Below are positions 1-7,368 of a DNA stretch of 11,324 nucleotides, piece after piece. The DNA is from CAZUGH01 sp964619785. GTDB taxonomy: Bacteria; Bacillota; Clostridia; Lachnospirales; Lachnospiraceae. The notes below the pieces were generated by a model, which saw nothing but the letters and a program-made list of their open reading frames with translations, did not search any database and was not told the DNA's origin. Each line of letters opens with the position of its first letter. The first letter of the stretch is position 1. The position numbers were made by a program, and so were the translations under genes. The stretch is taken from positions 1-11,324 of the forward strand of contig CAZUGH010000061.1 of NCBI GenBank assembly GCA_964619785.1, written 5' to 3'.

Positions 1-1362
1 ATTCCTTCCTATTTCGTCAAAGGAAAGAGAATCGTTTGTGAAAGACGTGGATGTCAACGCGCAGTACAGGAAAAGTCGATACAGACAACAATGGTACCGA
101 CAGCAGACGTACTTGCTGGTACACAGGTGGAATCAGGAATTTATCAAGCGGACTATATTCAACTTGGTGAGGAAGATGCACTTATGAATGTGACATTTGA
201 CCAGGATGATAGACTGGTGGTTACGACAGAGGATGTTGATGGCAAACAAAAAGCATTTTCTTATGATGTGAAAACAAAAGAGAAGAAAAAGGAAGCGGCT
301 AACCAATCCGCCTCGGAACTAGGCGAACCGTTATCTCCGAAATTTCTTGAAAATGCGTATATGGGCGAATTTGCAATAGCCAACGTAGGTGATATATGCG
401 TTAGCTATAATCGGGTGATGAATAGTAATACAGATGATTACGCAAGAATTTATCGAGATAAAAAGATAGTATATCGTGGTAACCTGATGGAGGGAAGTAA
501 TGGATTGACGACAGCGATATCGAAGGATGGAAAATACGTTGCTTTGATTTTTGAGAAATTAGGCGACAGGATGGACTTGCAATTCTACCTAGTTGATATG
601 AGCCAATTAAACAAGAGCCTTAAGCCTACGAAGGATTTGTCTAATCCAGGCCAACTGATTCGTGAAATGAAAGAAAAGTATCATATTGAAGTGTCAATGC
701 CAACAGATAAGGAGTTAAAAGATAAACAAATATCCGCAAAAGCATATAAAAAATCAATGCCAAAGAGTTCAGTAGCAAAAGTATATACGATGCTCAGCTA
801 TTTCCCTGAAACTTTTTTTGAACAGTTAGAAAAGGTAAGGGAACAGAATGCGTATGGGCAGTTGCATATTTATCTGACGGACCAGATTCAAACGGGACGG
901 AGCGAGTCGAGTACAGTCGGATTGGCATGTAGAGAATATATGTTGTTAGATGTCAGCGGTGATGACACGGACTTAGTAAAATGTGCTGCACATGAGTTTA
1001 TGCATGTTCTAGATGATTATATCGTGAGTGAAACGAAGAATCTAAGCAAGTGGAATGAGTATCTTCCCAAAGGAATGGATTATCACTATGGTTATGAGAA
1101 CTCGCAGGGAAAAGAGTATGATGATGTGGCATATACTACGTAGGATACATCAGGAAAAACAGAGGTGTATTTTGCCAGTAATTATGGAACAACGAGACCA
1201 GAAGAAGATAAGGCCACAATCTTTGGATCCATGTTTGAAAATTCATCGGATAGTGTGTATTTGATTCAAGAGAATAAACATTTGCTTAAGAAGGCAAAAT
1301 ATCTAGCAAATGCATTACGCAAGACATTTAGTAGTTTAAATACGGAAGACACTTGGTATTAG
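1..1362 (+). pseudogene. Zincin-type metallopeptidase (lipoprotein-family-like), broken by in-frame TAG
   Basis: The frame is open from the window edge. The first ATG, at 91, has no ribosome site, so the true start probably lies upstream. Counting from that ATG, residues 301-305 read HEFMH, the HExxH zinc-binding site of a zincin. The preceding part, including a stretch reading SKDGKYVALIFEKLGDRMD, looks like an extracellular beta domain. The frame stops at TAG 1141-1143 and then continues without interruption for 72 more codons (1144-1359). That tail reads YFASNYGTTRPEEDKATIF, which matches the segment of HExxH lipoprotein peptidases that supplies the third zinc ligand (a Glu or Asp near 1201-1209). 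The stop therefore removes a catalytic ligand, and I call the gene a pseudogene. One base change from CAG, GAG or TGG would explain it. Codon use is unchanged across the stop. Genuine amber read-through is possible but has no support here. Confidence 0.75.
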
Positions 1363-1373
1363 GAGAAGTGTCT
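1347..1373 (+). repeat. 8-bp inverted repeat across the stop of the broken peptidase gene
   Basis: AGACACTT (1347-1354) pairs with AAGTGTCT (1366-1373) over an 11-nt loop that contains the stop codon. No T-run follows, so it is at best a weak terminator or a 3'-end stabilising hairpin. Confidence 0.4.
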
Positions 1374-1386
1374 CAAGTAATAACCA

Positions 1387-1414
1387 TTGACATTATGATA
1401 GAAAACCCTATAAT
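1387..1414 (+). promoter_or_regulatory. Sigma-A promoter of the SulP gene
   Basis: TTGACA at 1387-1392 and TATAAT at 1409-1414 are both perfect consensus boxes, separated by 16 bp. The transcription start is expected near 1421. It lies just downstream of the broken peptidase gene, so the transporter has its own strong promoter. Confidence 0.85.
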
Positions 1415-1418
1415 AGAA

Positions 1419-1443
1419 AGAGCGCGCCTTTATGTCGCGCTCT
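1419..1443 (+). promoter_or_regulatory. GC-rich hairpin at the 5' end of the SulP mRNA
   Basis: AGAGCGCG (1419-1426) pairs perfectly with CGCGCTCT (1436-1443) over a 9-nt loop. It begins at the predicted transcription start and ends 14 nt before the ribosome site. With no T-run after it, an RNA-stabilising or translation-modulating 5' stem is more likely than a terminator. An in-frame ATG (1432) lies in the loop without a ribosome site. Confidence 0.6.
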
Positions 1444-1467
1444 ATTAAGTTTGTACAGGAGAGAAGT

Positions 1468-3129
1468 ATGCATTCACTAAAGCCTAAGCTTTTCGGTGTA
1501 TTGAAGAATTATACACGAAAGCAATTTACGAAAGATGTCATTGCAGGCATCATTGTTGCTATTATTGCCCTACCGTTGTCTATCGCTCTTGCGATTGCGT
1601 CGGGTGTTCGTCCAGAACAGGGTCTCTACACTGCAATTTTTGCAGGTTTTTTCATTTCCTTGTTAGGAGGAAGTCGTGTACAAATTGGCGGTCCAACGGC
1701 AGCGTTTGTTGTAATCATTTATGGAATCGTCAGTGATTATGGTACACAAGGCTTGATTGTTGCGACGATACTAGCGGGTATTATTATGATTATTCTTGGA
1801 CTGTGTCATTTCGGTAGTCTGATAAAGTTTGTGCCTTACACCATTACGGTTGGCTTTACGTTTGGTATCGCCATCGGCATCTTCGTGGGGCAATTGAAGG
1901 ATTTTCTTGGACTTGATATGGGTGCAGTTCCCTCGGATTTTGTAGATAAAATCATTGCGTATAGTAAAAATATAACGTCAACTCACCTACCTACACTTTT
2001 GGTTGGAGCGATTTCCCTTGCGATTTTGATTCTGTGGCCAAAAGTGACGGACCGAATTCCGGGTTCGCTGATTGCCATTATTATACCTACCTTGATTGTG
2101 TATTTTGGAAAGCTCGATGTTGCGACAATTGGTACGCTCCGTGGAGGAGCTGTAAATTATGTGATTAACAGTTCATTTCCTAGTTTCGCATTGCCATCTG
2201 TGAGCTTTGGAATGATTCGAAAGCTTTTGTCACCCGCATTTACGATTGCAATTTTAGCGTCAATCGAATCCTTGCTGTCTTGTGTGGTTTCGGATGGTAT
2301 GATTGGTAGCAAGCACAAGTCAAATGCTGAGTTGGTTGGCCAGGGCGTTGGGAATATTTTCTCTGGATTATTTGGAGGGATTCCAGCTACAGGCGCAATC
2401 GCACGTACAGCGGCAAATGTCAAAAATGGTGGGCGTACACCAATCGCTGGTATGGTTCACTCGATTATGTTACTGCTTGTCTTGCTATTTTTAATGCCAC
2501 TAGCTTCGCTGATTCCGATGACATCTTTGGCTGCCATCTTGATTATGGTTGCCTATAACATGAGTGGCTGGCGTGATTTCGCACGTCTCGTAAAGAGAGC
2601 ACCGAAGAGCGATATTGTTGTGCTGGTTGTTACATTTTTACTTACGATATTCTTTGATTTGGTTGTTGCTATCGAAGTGGGAATCGCGATTGCAGTATTG
2701 CTTTTTATGAAACGTATGGCAGATGTCTCAGAGGTGCGCGGCTGGGAATATGTTGATGATGAAGATGAAGACCTAAATGACCCAGAGCAAATCGGTCTGC
2801 GAATGGTTCCTAAGGACACACTTGTATATGAAATCAATGGACCGATGTTCTTCGGGGCAGCAGATGCATTCTTAGATATTATCCCAACGAAGGAGACGAA
2901 GAAAATCATTCTTCGTATGAGAAGCGTGCCTGCCATGGATGCGTCAGGATTACATATTCTTAGTAGTGTGTACGAGCGTTGCCAAGAGCGAGGCATTACC
3001 TTAATCTTCTCTCATGTCAATGAACAGCCGCTTCATTCAATGGAGAAATCGGGATTGTATGAGAAAGTAGGGAAGGACAACTTTTGCGGAACAATTGATG
3101 ATGCGTTGTTACGAGGAAGCCAAATTTAG
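1468..3129 (+). CDS. SulP-family inorganic anion permease with C-terminal STAS domain
   Basis: Predicted 553-residue inner-membrane transporter of the SulP (SLC26-like) family, which moves sulfate, bicarbonate or related anions; the substrate cannot be read from sequence. The N-terminal signature GIIVAIIALPLSIALAIASG and the following QGLYTAIFAGFF and GPTAAFVVI segments are typical of the transport core. Many hydrophobic helices run to about residue 415. A short acidic linker (DDEDED) then leads into a STAS domain (about 445-550). There the DASG loop has Ser493 at the position phosphorylated in SpoIIAA-type STAS proteins. The start is ATG 1468, because AGGAG (1457-1461) sits 6 nt upstream; the upstream in-frame ATG 1432 lacks a ribosome site and lies in a hairpin. 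Length is normal and the gene is intact. It appears monocistronic, with its own promoter and terminator. Confidence 0.95.
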   Translation: MHSLKPKLFGVLKNYTRKQFTKDVIAGIIVAIIALPLSIALAIASGVRPEQGLYTAIFAGFFISLLGGSRVQIGGPTAAFVVIIYGIVSDYGTQGLIVATILAGIIMIILGLCHFGSLIKFVPYTITVGFTFGIAIGIFVGQLKDFLGLDMGAVPSDFVDKIIAYSKNITSTHLPTLLVGAISLAILILWPKVTDRIPGSLIAIIIPTLIVYFGKLDVATIGTLRGGAVNYVINSSFPSFALPSVSFGMIRKLLSPAFTIAILASIESLLSCVVSDGMIGSKHKSNAELVGQGVGNIFSGLFGGIPATGAIARTAANVKNGGRTPIAGMVHSIMLLLVLLFLMPLASLIPMTSLAAILIMVAYNMSGWRDFARLVKRAPKSDIVVLVVTFLLTIFFDLVVAIEVGIAIAVLLFMKRMADVSEVRGWEYVDDEDEDLNDPEQIGLRMVPKDTLVYEINGPMFFGAADAFLDIIPTKETKKIILRMRSVPAMDASGLHILSSVYERCQERGITLIFSHVNEQPLHSMEKSGLYEKVGKDNFCGTIDDALLRGSQI

Positions 3130-3165
3130 CAAGAAGTGTGAAAAATTGAATAGAAAATGAAAAAT

Positions 3166-3218
3166 GGAGCTATTGCAAAATGACTGTTTTTTCGGTCAAG
3201 AAGTAATAGCTCCTTTTT
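3166..3218. terminator. Bidirectional rho-independent terminator
   Basis: GGAGCTATT (3166-3174) pairs perfectly with AATAGCTCC (3205-3213), with a small inner GAC/GTC stem. TTTTT follows on the + strand (3214-3218). On the - strand the stem is followed by ATTTTTCATTTT. It serves the SulP gene and the convergent surface-protein gene. Confidence 0.88.
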
Positions 3219-4308
3219 ACGCAAGGTTTGTTTCTTGCCATGTAAGTGTCTGATCATCGATTGGATTAGCTGATACTAATTTATAGGATGGCATCTCACA
3301 TGTAATATCTTTAAGCGTTCTTTTGCCAATTGTGAAATAGGCTTTTTTCTCACCTAGATATTCATTCTTTCCGGTTATAAGGACGTAAGCCTTTGAAGAG
3401 GCATTGACATTATCTTGATAGCTTAGTGCATAGTCAGTACCTTCGGTTAATGATTTATCACCATTTTTTACAGTTATAGCAGGTGTATAGGCCTCACCAT
3501 TATAAATCATAGGTTCGTCAGAATCAAAGGATATGGTACAATGCTTAAGTCTCGAGGTGTATGCCATATCAGAGGTATCATCACCAAGACTGTTGGTCAC
3601 CTTACAATAATAATCATTTTCAAGTAAATCACTTGTTGCGTTAGTGATGGATAACGTCTTGGTTTTAGTTCCGCTTAGATTATCGGAATCGGATAGAGCA
3701 GTGTCGACGCCGTCTTTGCTACCATACCATTGATATGTGAGGTTGTCACCAGTTGCTTCTACGGTGAAAGAACCGTTTCCGCCCTGAGATAAAGCAATAT
3801 CTTCTGGCTGTGTTGTAATCAGTGGGCCAGGATCTTCTTTTACAATAATATTCTTTAATGTAACTTCATAACCTGTTGTGACGCAAGTTCCTGTTAAATG
3901 AAAACTTAGTCGATAATCCTTCCATCAACTAAAGAAGCTGTGCTTCCACCATATACGAATTCAGCAATATATTTTTTACCAGCTTCTAAAGGAAGATTAG
4001 GTAAAAAGAATTCTGTATCAACAGTTCCTGGATTATCAGTGCTGCAAGTTCCTCCGAGATTTTGAGAAACGATGGTATCTTTTCTTTTGAAAGTCCATTT
4101 TGGGGGGAAGTCCTTTGAAATAATATTAGAATTATCAATAATCTCAAATCCCATAGCATCATAGGCATTTTGATTAGACCATGTTGGCGCATACGGCAAC
4201 GTTATCTCTGACGTGGTCGATGCCTCCACCTTTGGCGCATAGTTTGTTAGTGTTGAAACGACTAGTGCAATCGTTACAACGATAGACCATATTTTTTTCG
4301 TTTGTCAT
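3217..4308 (-). pseudogene. Secreted Ig-like surface protein, two frameshifts
   Basis: ATG at 4308 follows AGGAAAGG with 5-nt spacing but leaves frame after five codons. Removing one A from the A7 tract (4292-4298) gives MTNEKIWSIVVTIALVVSTL followed by a VEA cleavage-like site and STTSEI, a convincing signal peptide. That frame runs to a stop at 3906. Coding then resumes one frame over near 3920 (KDYRLSFHLTG...) and stays open to 3217. The second half has an I-set-like Ig domain (ITTQPEDIALSQGG, then YQWYG and NDYYCKVTNS) and then one repeat of the type YNGEAYTPAITV ... TDYALSYQDN ... AYFTIGKR, common in clostridial surface proteins. The rebuilt product is about 363 residues, with no sortase motif or anchor seen. 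The two single-base shifts are opposite in sign. They may be real decay, A-tract slippage, or sequence errors. Confidence 0.75.
4292..4298 (-). repeat. A7 homopolymer that puts the signal peptide out of frame
   Basis: Seven A on the coding (-) strand, 15 nt after the first base of the start codon. Six A would give an uninterrupted signal peptide. Such a position is suited to slippage-based on/off switching, but seven bases is short for it. Confidence 0.55.
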
Positions 4309-4383
4309 ATATTCCTTTCCTAAATAGTGTGTAAACACCATAATGATAGCATGAATTAGACAAAAATGCACTTGTTTTGTATA

Positions 4384-4430
4384 AAAAAATCGCCCTATAT
4401 TCCACTTTTGTTCAAATGAGATATAGGGCG
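4384..4430 (-). terminator. Terminator of the BIG2/Cys-peptidase gene
   Basis: ATATAGGGCG and CGCCCTATAT (4421-4430 and 4391-4400) form a perfect 10-bp stem. On the - strand it is followed by ATTTTTTTAT. It separates the two minus-strand surface genes, so the downstream one needs its own promoter; I found no good -35/-10 pair for it. Confidence 0.88.
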
Positions 4431-4449
4431 GTTTCGTGTTAATGCTCGG

Positions 4450-5247
4450 TTAGTATCTTGTGTGAACGGTAAATCCCTCAGAAGCTAAGGACGTAGATGA
4501 AATCTTGCGGTCCCAATGAACAGAGGAATTGTAGTTACCCTCAACGACAGTGATAGCATCGTCTGTCTTGGTTAATACAATTACGGAGTGATAACCTCCA
4601 ATTCGGATATTATCGCCTACCTTGATGTTAGAAAATGTTGAATGTGAGGAGCGGGATTTCTTTGTGCCAAAGACAATGTCGCTCAGTCTTGCTGCGAATC
4701 CATAACAACCAGCGCCACCTCCGAAGATGGGCGAGTAATAGGTATCTGCATTGGTCAGTCTCATTCCTTCTGGATAAGTACTACGAAGGGAGTTCAGAAT
4801 CTGATAGGCAGATTCTTCTGTGACTGTCGGTTGGGGCGGAGTCGGTGTTGCCTGAGGAGTCTGAGGTTTCTGCGTTGCCTGGGGAGCCTGAGGCTTCTGC
4901 GTTGCCTGAGGAGTTTGAGGAACTGAGGTTGCCTTTTTCTTTACAGTGACTTTGCAGGTAAGAGTCTTTTTCTTGACCTTTGCTGTGATTTTGGCACTGC
5001 CTGCTTTCTTAGCCTTGATTTTTCCTGTTTTACTTACTGTTGCAATTTTCTTGTTGGATGTCTTCCATGTGGCACGCTTAGAGGTGCCCTTTACTTTGAG
5101 TGTGTAGGTAGAACCAACGGTAAGGGTTACTTTTTTCTTGTTTAACTTATATGATGCTGCCTCCGTTGGAATCGCAGATTGTATCGGAGATACAATCATG
5201 AGAGTGAGGAGAAGTAAAGCTAGTATTCGATATAGTTTTGATTTCAT
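4450..5247 (-). CDS. Secreted protein with BIG2 Ig-like domain and NlpC/P60-like C-terminal domain
   Basis: A 265-residue secreted protein. The start is ATG 5247, because an AAGAAAGG ribosome site precedes it by about 8 nt and it opens directly into a signal peptide (residues 1-30, MKSKLYRILALLLLTLMIVS). Residues 32-102 form a Lys-rich BIG2 domain (VTLTVGSTYTLKVKG ... ATWKTSNKKIATVSKTGKI). Residues 111-137 are three 9-residue QxPQATQKP-type repeats, a flexible linker. The C-terminal domain (about 143-265) has Cys181 in GGGAGCYGFA, His220 in GGYHSVIV and a VEGNYN segment (Glu236/Asn238). This resembles the Cys-His-polar triad of NlpC/P60-CHAP-like peptidases or amidases, so a cell-wall or surface hydrolase is likely, though the exact family is not certain. 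The gene is intact and has its own terminator. Confidence 0.85.
   Translation of the reverse strand: MKSKLYRILALLLLTLMIVSPIQSAIPTEAASYKLNKKKVTLTVGSTYTLKVKGTSKRATWKTSNKKIATVSKTGKIKAKKAGSAKITAKVKKKTLTCKVTVKKKATSVPQTPQATQKPQAPQATQKPQTPQATPTPPQPTVTEESAYQILNSLRSTYPEGMRLTNADTYYSPIFGGGAGCYGFAARLSDIVFGTKKSRSSHSTFSNIKVGDNIRIGGYHSVIVLTKTDDAITVVEGNYNSSVHWDRKISSTSLASEGFTVHTRY
4837..4917 (-). repeat. Three 27-bp tandem repeats encoding a Pro/Gln linker
   Basis: Encodes three 9-residue units of the form Q-(T/A)-P-Q-A-T-(Q/P)-(K/T)-P within the CDS at 4450-5247. Copy number could vary between strains. Confidence 0.75.
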
Positions 5248-5290
5248 AATGTTTGCCTTTCTTGTTATGTTTTCCCGATCGGTTAATAAA

Positions 5291-5299
5291 AGTATAGCA
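5291..5299 (-). promoter_or_regulatory. Possible extended -10 promoter for the BIG2 protein gene
   Basis: On the - strand TGC-TATACT (5299-5291) is an extended -10 element. No clear -35 box is spaced correctly. The palindrome CCGATCGG (5275-5282) lies just downstream, near the expected transcript start, and could be an operator, though it is short. Confidence 0.45.
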
Positions 5300-5396
5300 C
5301 ATAATATTACGGAAATGTTACAAAAAGTGAAACTACATATAATTTCCAAAGGTGGCGTTGCTTTGATAGAAAATACTGGTAGTTAAAAAACAGATG

Positions 5397-5405
5397 TGGT
5401 AAAAT
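5397..5405 (+). promoter_or_regulatory. Possible extended -10 promoter for the PH-domain gene
   Basis: TGG-TAAAAT (5397-5405) fits an extended -10 element 42 bp before the start codon. The -35 region is weak. Confidence 0.35.
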
Positions 5406-5447
5406 TAAAATAATAAAAATGATATGCGCTTAGAAATGGAGGATACT

Positions 5448-5831
5448 ATGGATTACTTATGGAAAGATAGAAAAAGAACAATTTTTGGATTGCCACTATC
5501 ATTTACGAAATATGCGTTATCGGAGGATCGATTCTTTGTGGAATCGGGCTTGATTTCGTCAAAAGAGGATGAGGTACGCCTATATCGTATCCTAGATATT
5601 TCCCTGTCATGTTCATTAGGACAGAAAATGTTTGGACTCGGCACAATTAAGTGTTGTTCTGGTGATAAGACGTTAGGGGATTTTGAAATTAAGAATATCA
5701 AGAAGCCAAGAGAGGTTAAGGAGCTTCTGAGTAGCCAGGTTGAGAAGCAGCGTGATGAAAAGCGTGTTGTTAGTCGTGAGTATATGGAAGATGATGACCA
5801 TGATGTAGATGATATGGATGTCGATAACTAG
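5448..5831 (+). CDS. Small bacterial PH-domain (bPH2/DUF304-like) protein
   Basis: A 127-residue protein. The start is ATG 5448, with GGAGG (5438-5442) 5 nt upstream; the in-frame ATGs at 5424 and 5436 lack a ribosome site. Residues about 20-100 have the bPH2 pattern: a first strand YALSEDRFFVESGL, then EVRLYRILDISLS, then GLGTIKCCSGD and IKKPREVKELL as the closing helix. Unlike YdbS/YdbT-type relatives there is no membrane helix, so it should be cytosolic or peripheral. The C-terminus is very acidic (DDDHDVDDMDVDN). Function is unknown; PH folds of this type bind partners or lipids. It stands alone between divergent and downstream promoters. Confidence 0.75.
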   Translation: MDYLWKDRKRTIFGLPLSFTKYALSEDRFFVESGLISSKEDEVRLYRILDISLSCSLGQKMFGLGTIKCCSGDKTLGDFEIKNIKKPREVKELLSSQVEKQRDEKRVVSREYMEDDDHDVDDMDVDN

Positions 5832-5857
5832 TCAGGCTGCGTTTTTGAGATAGCGGA

Positions 5858-5908
5858 TAATATATTAACCCAAGATTGCTTAAAATGTTGATTTGGGTTA
5901 TAATATTA
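5858..5908 (+). promoter_or_regulatory. Inverted-repeat operator of hipBA
   Basis: The arms 5858-5873 (TAATATATTAACCCAA) and 5893-5908 (TTGGGTTATAATATTA) match at 14 of 16 positions, with a 19-bp spacer. The right arm contains the -10 box and the left arm ends just upstream of the -35 box, where a dimeric HipB would block RNA polymerase. HipB proteins are known to repress their own operons through such repeats; binding here is inferred. Confidence 0.75.
5876..5904 (+). promoter_or_regulatory. hipBA promoter
   Basis: TTGCTT (5876-5881) and TATAAT (5899-5904) are separated by 17 bp. The transcription start is expected at about 5910-5912, at the hipB ATG itself. Confidence 0.75.
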
Positions 5909-5911
5909 ACC

Positions 5912-6193
5912 ATGAATGAATTTAATTTTTTAGTATCACCAAACGAAATAAGTATGAATATTGTCAAAAGAATGAGGGCGAGGAGAAAGGAGAAGAAAAT
6001 AACACAGGTTGCACTAAGTAAAGCGGCTGATGTAAGCTTGGGGTCGATTAAGCGTTTCGAGCGAACTGGTGAAATATCATTATCCTCGCTTGTCAAGATT
6101 TCTTTTGCGTTAGGATGTGAGGAGGACTTTCAGACTCTTTTCTCAAAAAAGGGATATGCATCGATTCAGGAGGTAATTGATGAACAGATATAA
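5912..6193 (+). CDS. hipB: HipB-like XRE-family antitoxin / autorepressor
   Basis: A 93-residue DNA-binding protein with a Cro/C1-type helix-turn-helix (about residues 16-70). Recognisable parts are TQVALSKAADVSLGSIKRFE followed by GEISLSSLVKISFALG, the usual HipB pattern of this clade. It is expected to neutralise HipA and repress the operon. The C-terminal tail (FQTLFSKKGYASIQEVIDEQ) is also typical. I chose ATG 5912 because the promoter predicts a transcript starting at this codon. No ribosome site precedes it, so translation is probably leaderless. Earlier in-frame TTG/ATG codons (5876, 5885) lie inside the promoter. ATG 5954 also lacks a ribosome site and would cut the N-terminus by 14 residues. 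The stop overlaps hipA by 14 nt, indicating coupled translation. Confidence 0.88.
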   Translation: MNEFNFLVSPNEISMNIVKRMRARRKEKKITQVALSKAADVSLGSIKRFERTGEISLSSLVKISFALGCEEDFQTLFSKKGYASIQEVIDEQI

Positions 6194-7301
6194 GGCTTTA
6201 GATGTGTTAATGGGAGAACGTAAAGTGGGAAAGCTTGCGATTTCATCCAATTATCTCGTTGCATTTGAGTACGATGATGAATGGTTGGAGACGGGTTTTT
6301 CAATTAGTCCGTTTTCTCTACCACTTGAAAAAGGCGTCTTGCTGCCCAAGGGATATGATCCTTTTGAGGGGCTTTTTGGTGTGTTTGCAGATAGCCTTCC
6401 GGATGGGTGGGGACGTTTGCTAGTTGATCGATTGCTGCTTCGTGAAAAGTTAAATCCACAGGAAGTGGGAAGCCTGCAGCGTCTGGCGATAGTGGCGGCA
6501 TCTGGTGCTGGTGCATTAACTTATTTTCCGCATTGTGAGTTGCCTGTTCAACCCAAAGCGATATCGCTAGATGAAACGGCAAGAGAATGTGAAAAGCTGT
6601 TTTCTACAAACACATCAGATAATTTGGATGAACTATTTTGTTTAGGAGGTTCTTCTGGCGGAGCTAGACCTAAGATTAACTATGAGTGGGAGGGAAGCGA
6701 GTGGATTGTTAAATTTCCTTCTTCGATGGATGTAGATAATATTGGTGAACAAGAATATGCTTATTCAGAGTGTGCGATGAAATGTGGTATTGTAGTACCT
6801 AAGACTCATTTGTTCGAATCGAAGTGTTGCAATGGATATTTTGCGAGCAAGCGTTTTGACCGAGGAGACGAGGGAAGAAGACATATGATATCTGTTAGTG
6901 GTATTTTGGAAACATCACATCGATTACCCAACCTCGATTACAATATCTTAATGAAACTGACAATGCAATTAACACGAGATTTTGAGGAGATAAAACAGTT
7001 GTATCGCCGTATGTGTTTTAATGTGTTTGCGCATAATCGTGATGACCATGCGAAGAATTTTTCCTTTCTTTATGATGAGGAAAATCAGCGGTGGATGCTT
7101 TCGCCTGCATATGATATGACCTACAGTTATTCAATTGGAGGAGAGCACGCAACAGCGATTAATGGCAATGGAAAGAATCCAGGCATGTCAGAAATATTAG
7201 CGGTTGCAAAGAATGCAAAATTAGAGGGTAAGTGGGCAAAAGTGGCAGCATTGGAAATAAAAGAAATTGTAGAGAGCGATTTGAAGAGATATATTAAATA
7301 A
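6180..7301 (+). CDS. hipA: HipA-like serine/threonine kinase toxin
   Basis: A 373-residue HipA-family kinase toxin. The start is ATG 6180, with AGGAGG (6168-6173) 6 nt upstream, rather than TTG 6177. The N-terminal HipA_N region (about 1-105) includes GYDPFEGLFGVFADSLPDGWG. The kinase part has the Gly-rich loop GGSSGGARPK (about 156-165), corresponding to the phosphorylatable serine loop. It also has the ATP-binding lysine in IVKF (about 178), the catalytic loop AHNRDDHAKN (about 284-293) and the metal-binding Asp in SPAYDM (about 312). All key residues are present. Known HipA toxins phosphorylate glutamyl-tRNA synthetase (E. coli), while homologues hit other synthetases; the target here is unknown. 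It is slightly shorter than E. coli HipA (440). It overlaps hipB by 14 nt, so it is made only when the antitoxin is translated. Confidence 0.95.
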   Translation: MNRYKALDVLMGERKVGKLAISSNYLVAFEYDDEWLETGFSISPFSLPLEKGVLLPKGYDPFEGLFGVFADSLPDGWGRLLVDRLLLREKLNPQEVGSLQRLAIVAASGAGALTYFPHCELPVQPKAISLDETARECEKLFSTNTSDNLDELFCLGGSSGGARPKINYEWEGSEWIVKFPSSMDVDNIGEQEYAYSECAMKCGIVVPKTHLFESKCCNGYFASKRFDRGDEGRRHMISVSGILETSHRLPNLDYNILMKLTMQLTRDFEEIKQLYRRMCFNVFAHNRDDHAKNFSFLYDEENQRWMLSPAYDMTYSYSIGGEHATAINGNGKNPGMSEILAVAKNAKLEGKWAKVAALEIKEIVESDLKRYIK

Positions 7302-7368
7302 AGGTTGAATAAACGCGATGTTTTGGCTAATATTAAATTAGAATGAATAATTGCCGAGAGGTGACATG

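Noticed and set aside
1..90. Frameshift upstream of the broken peptidase
   Set aside because: Another frame here looks somewhat protein-like (SFVKDVDVNAQYRK), but too little upstream sequence is available to decide.
1432..1467. Upstream ATG start for the SulP gene
   Set aside because: No ribosome site, lies in a hairpin loop about 11 nt after the predicted transcription start; ATG 1468 has AGGAG at 6 nt.
2553..2996. 147-codon open frame on the - strand
   Set aside because: Lies wholly inside the well-recognised SulP CDS on the other strand and encodes a low-complexity Ser/Thr/Ile product.
3906..3930. Programmed ribosomal frameshift
   Set aside because: No slippery heptamer, and a second shift of opposite sign occurs elsewhere in the gene; decay or sequence error fits better.
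4174..4371. 65-codon - strand frame including a Cys-rich stretch
   Set aside because: Its middle ATG is the start of the frameshifted surface protein; the Cys-rich part is the out-of-frame reading after the A7 tract.
5248..5349. N-terminal extension of the BIG2 protein
   Set aside because: The 34 extra residues would precede a complete signal peptide that has its own ribosome site, and they overlap the likely promoter.
5876..5911. Earlier TTG/ATG starts for hipB
   Set aside because: They lie inside the -35/-10 region and would not be in the transcript.
5770..6096. 108-codon - strand frame with a hydrophobic stretch
   Set aside because: It runs across the hipBA promoter and the HTH coding region and has no ribosome site or family pattern.
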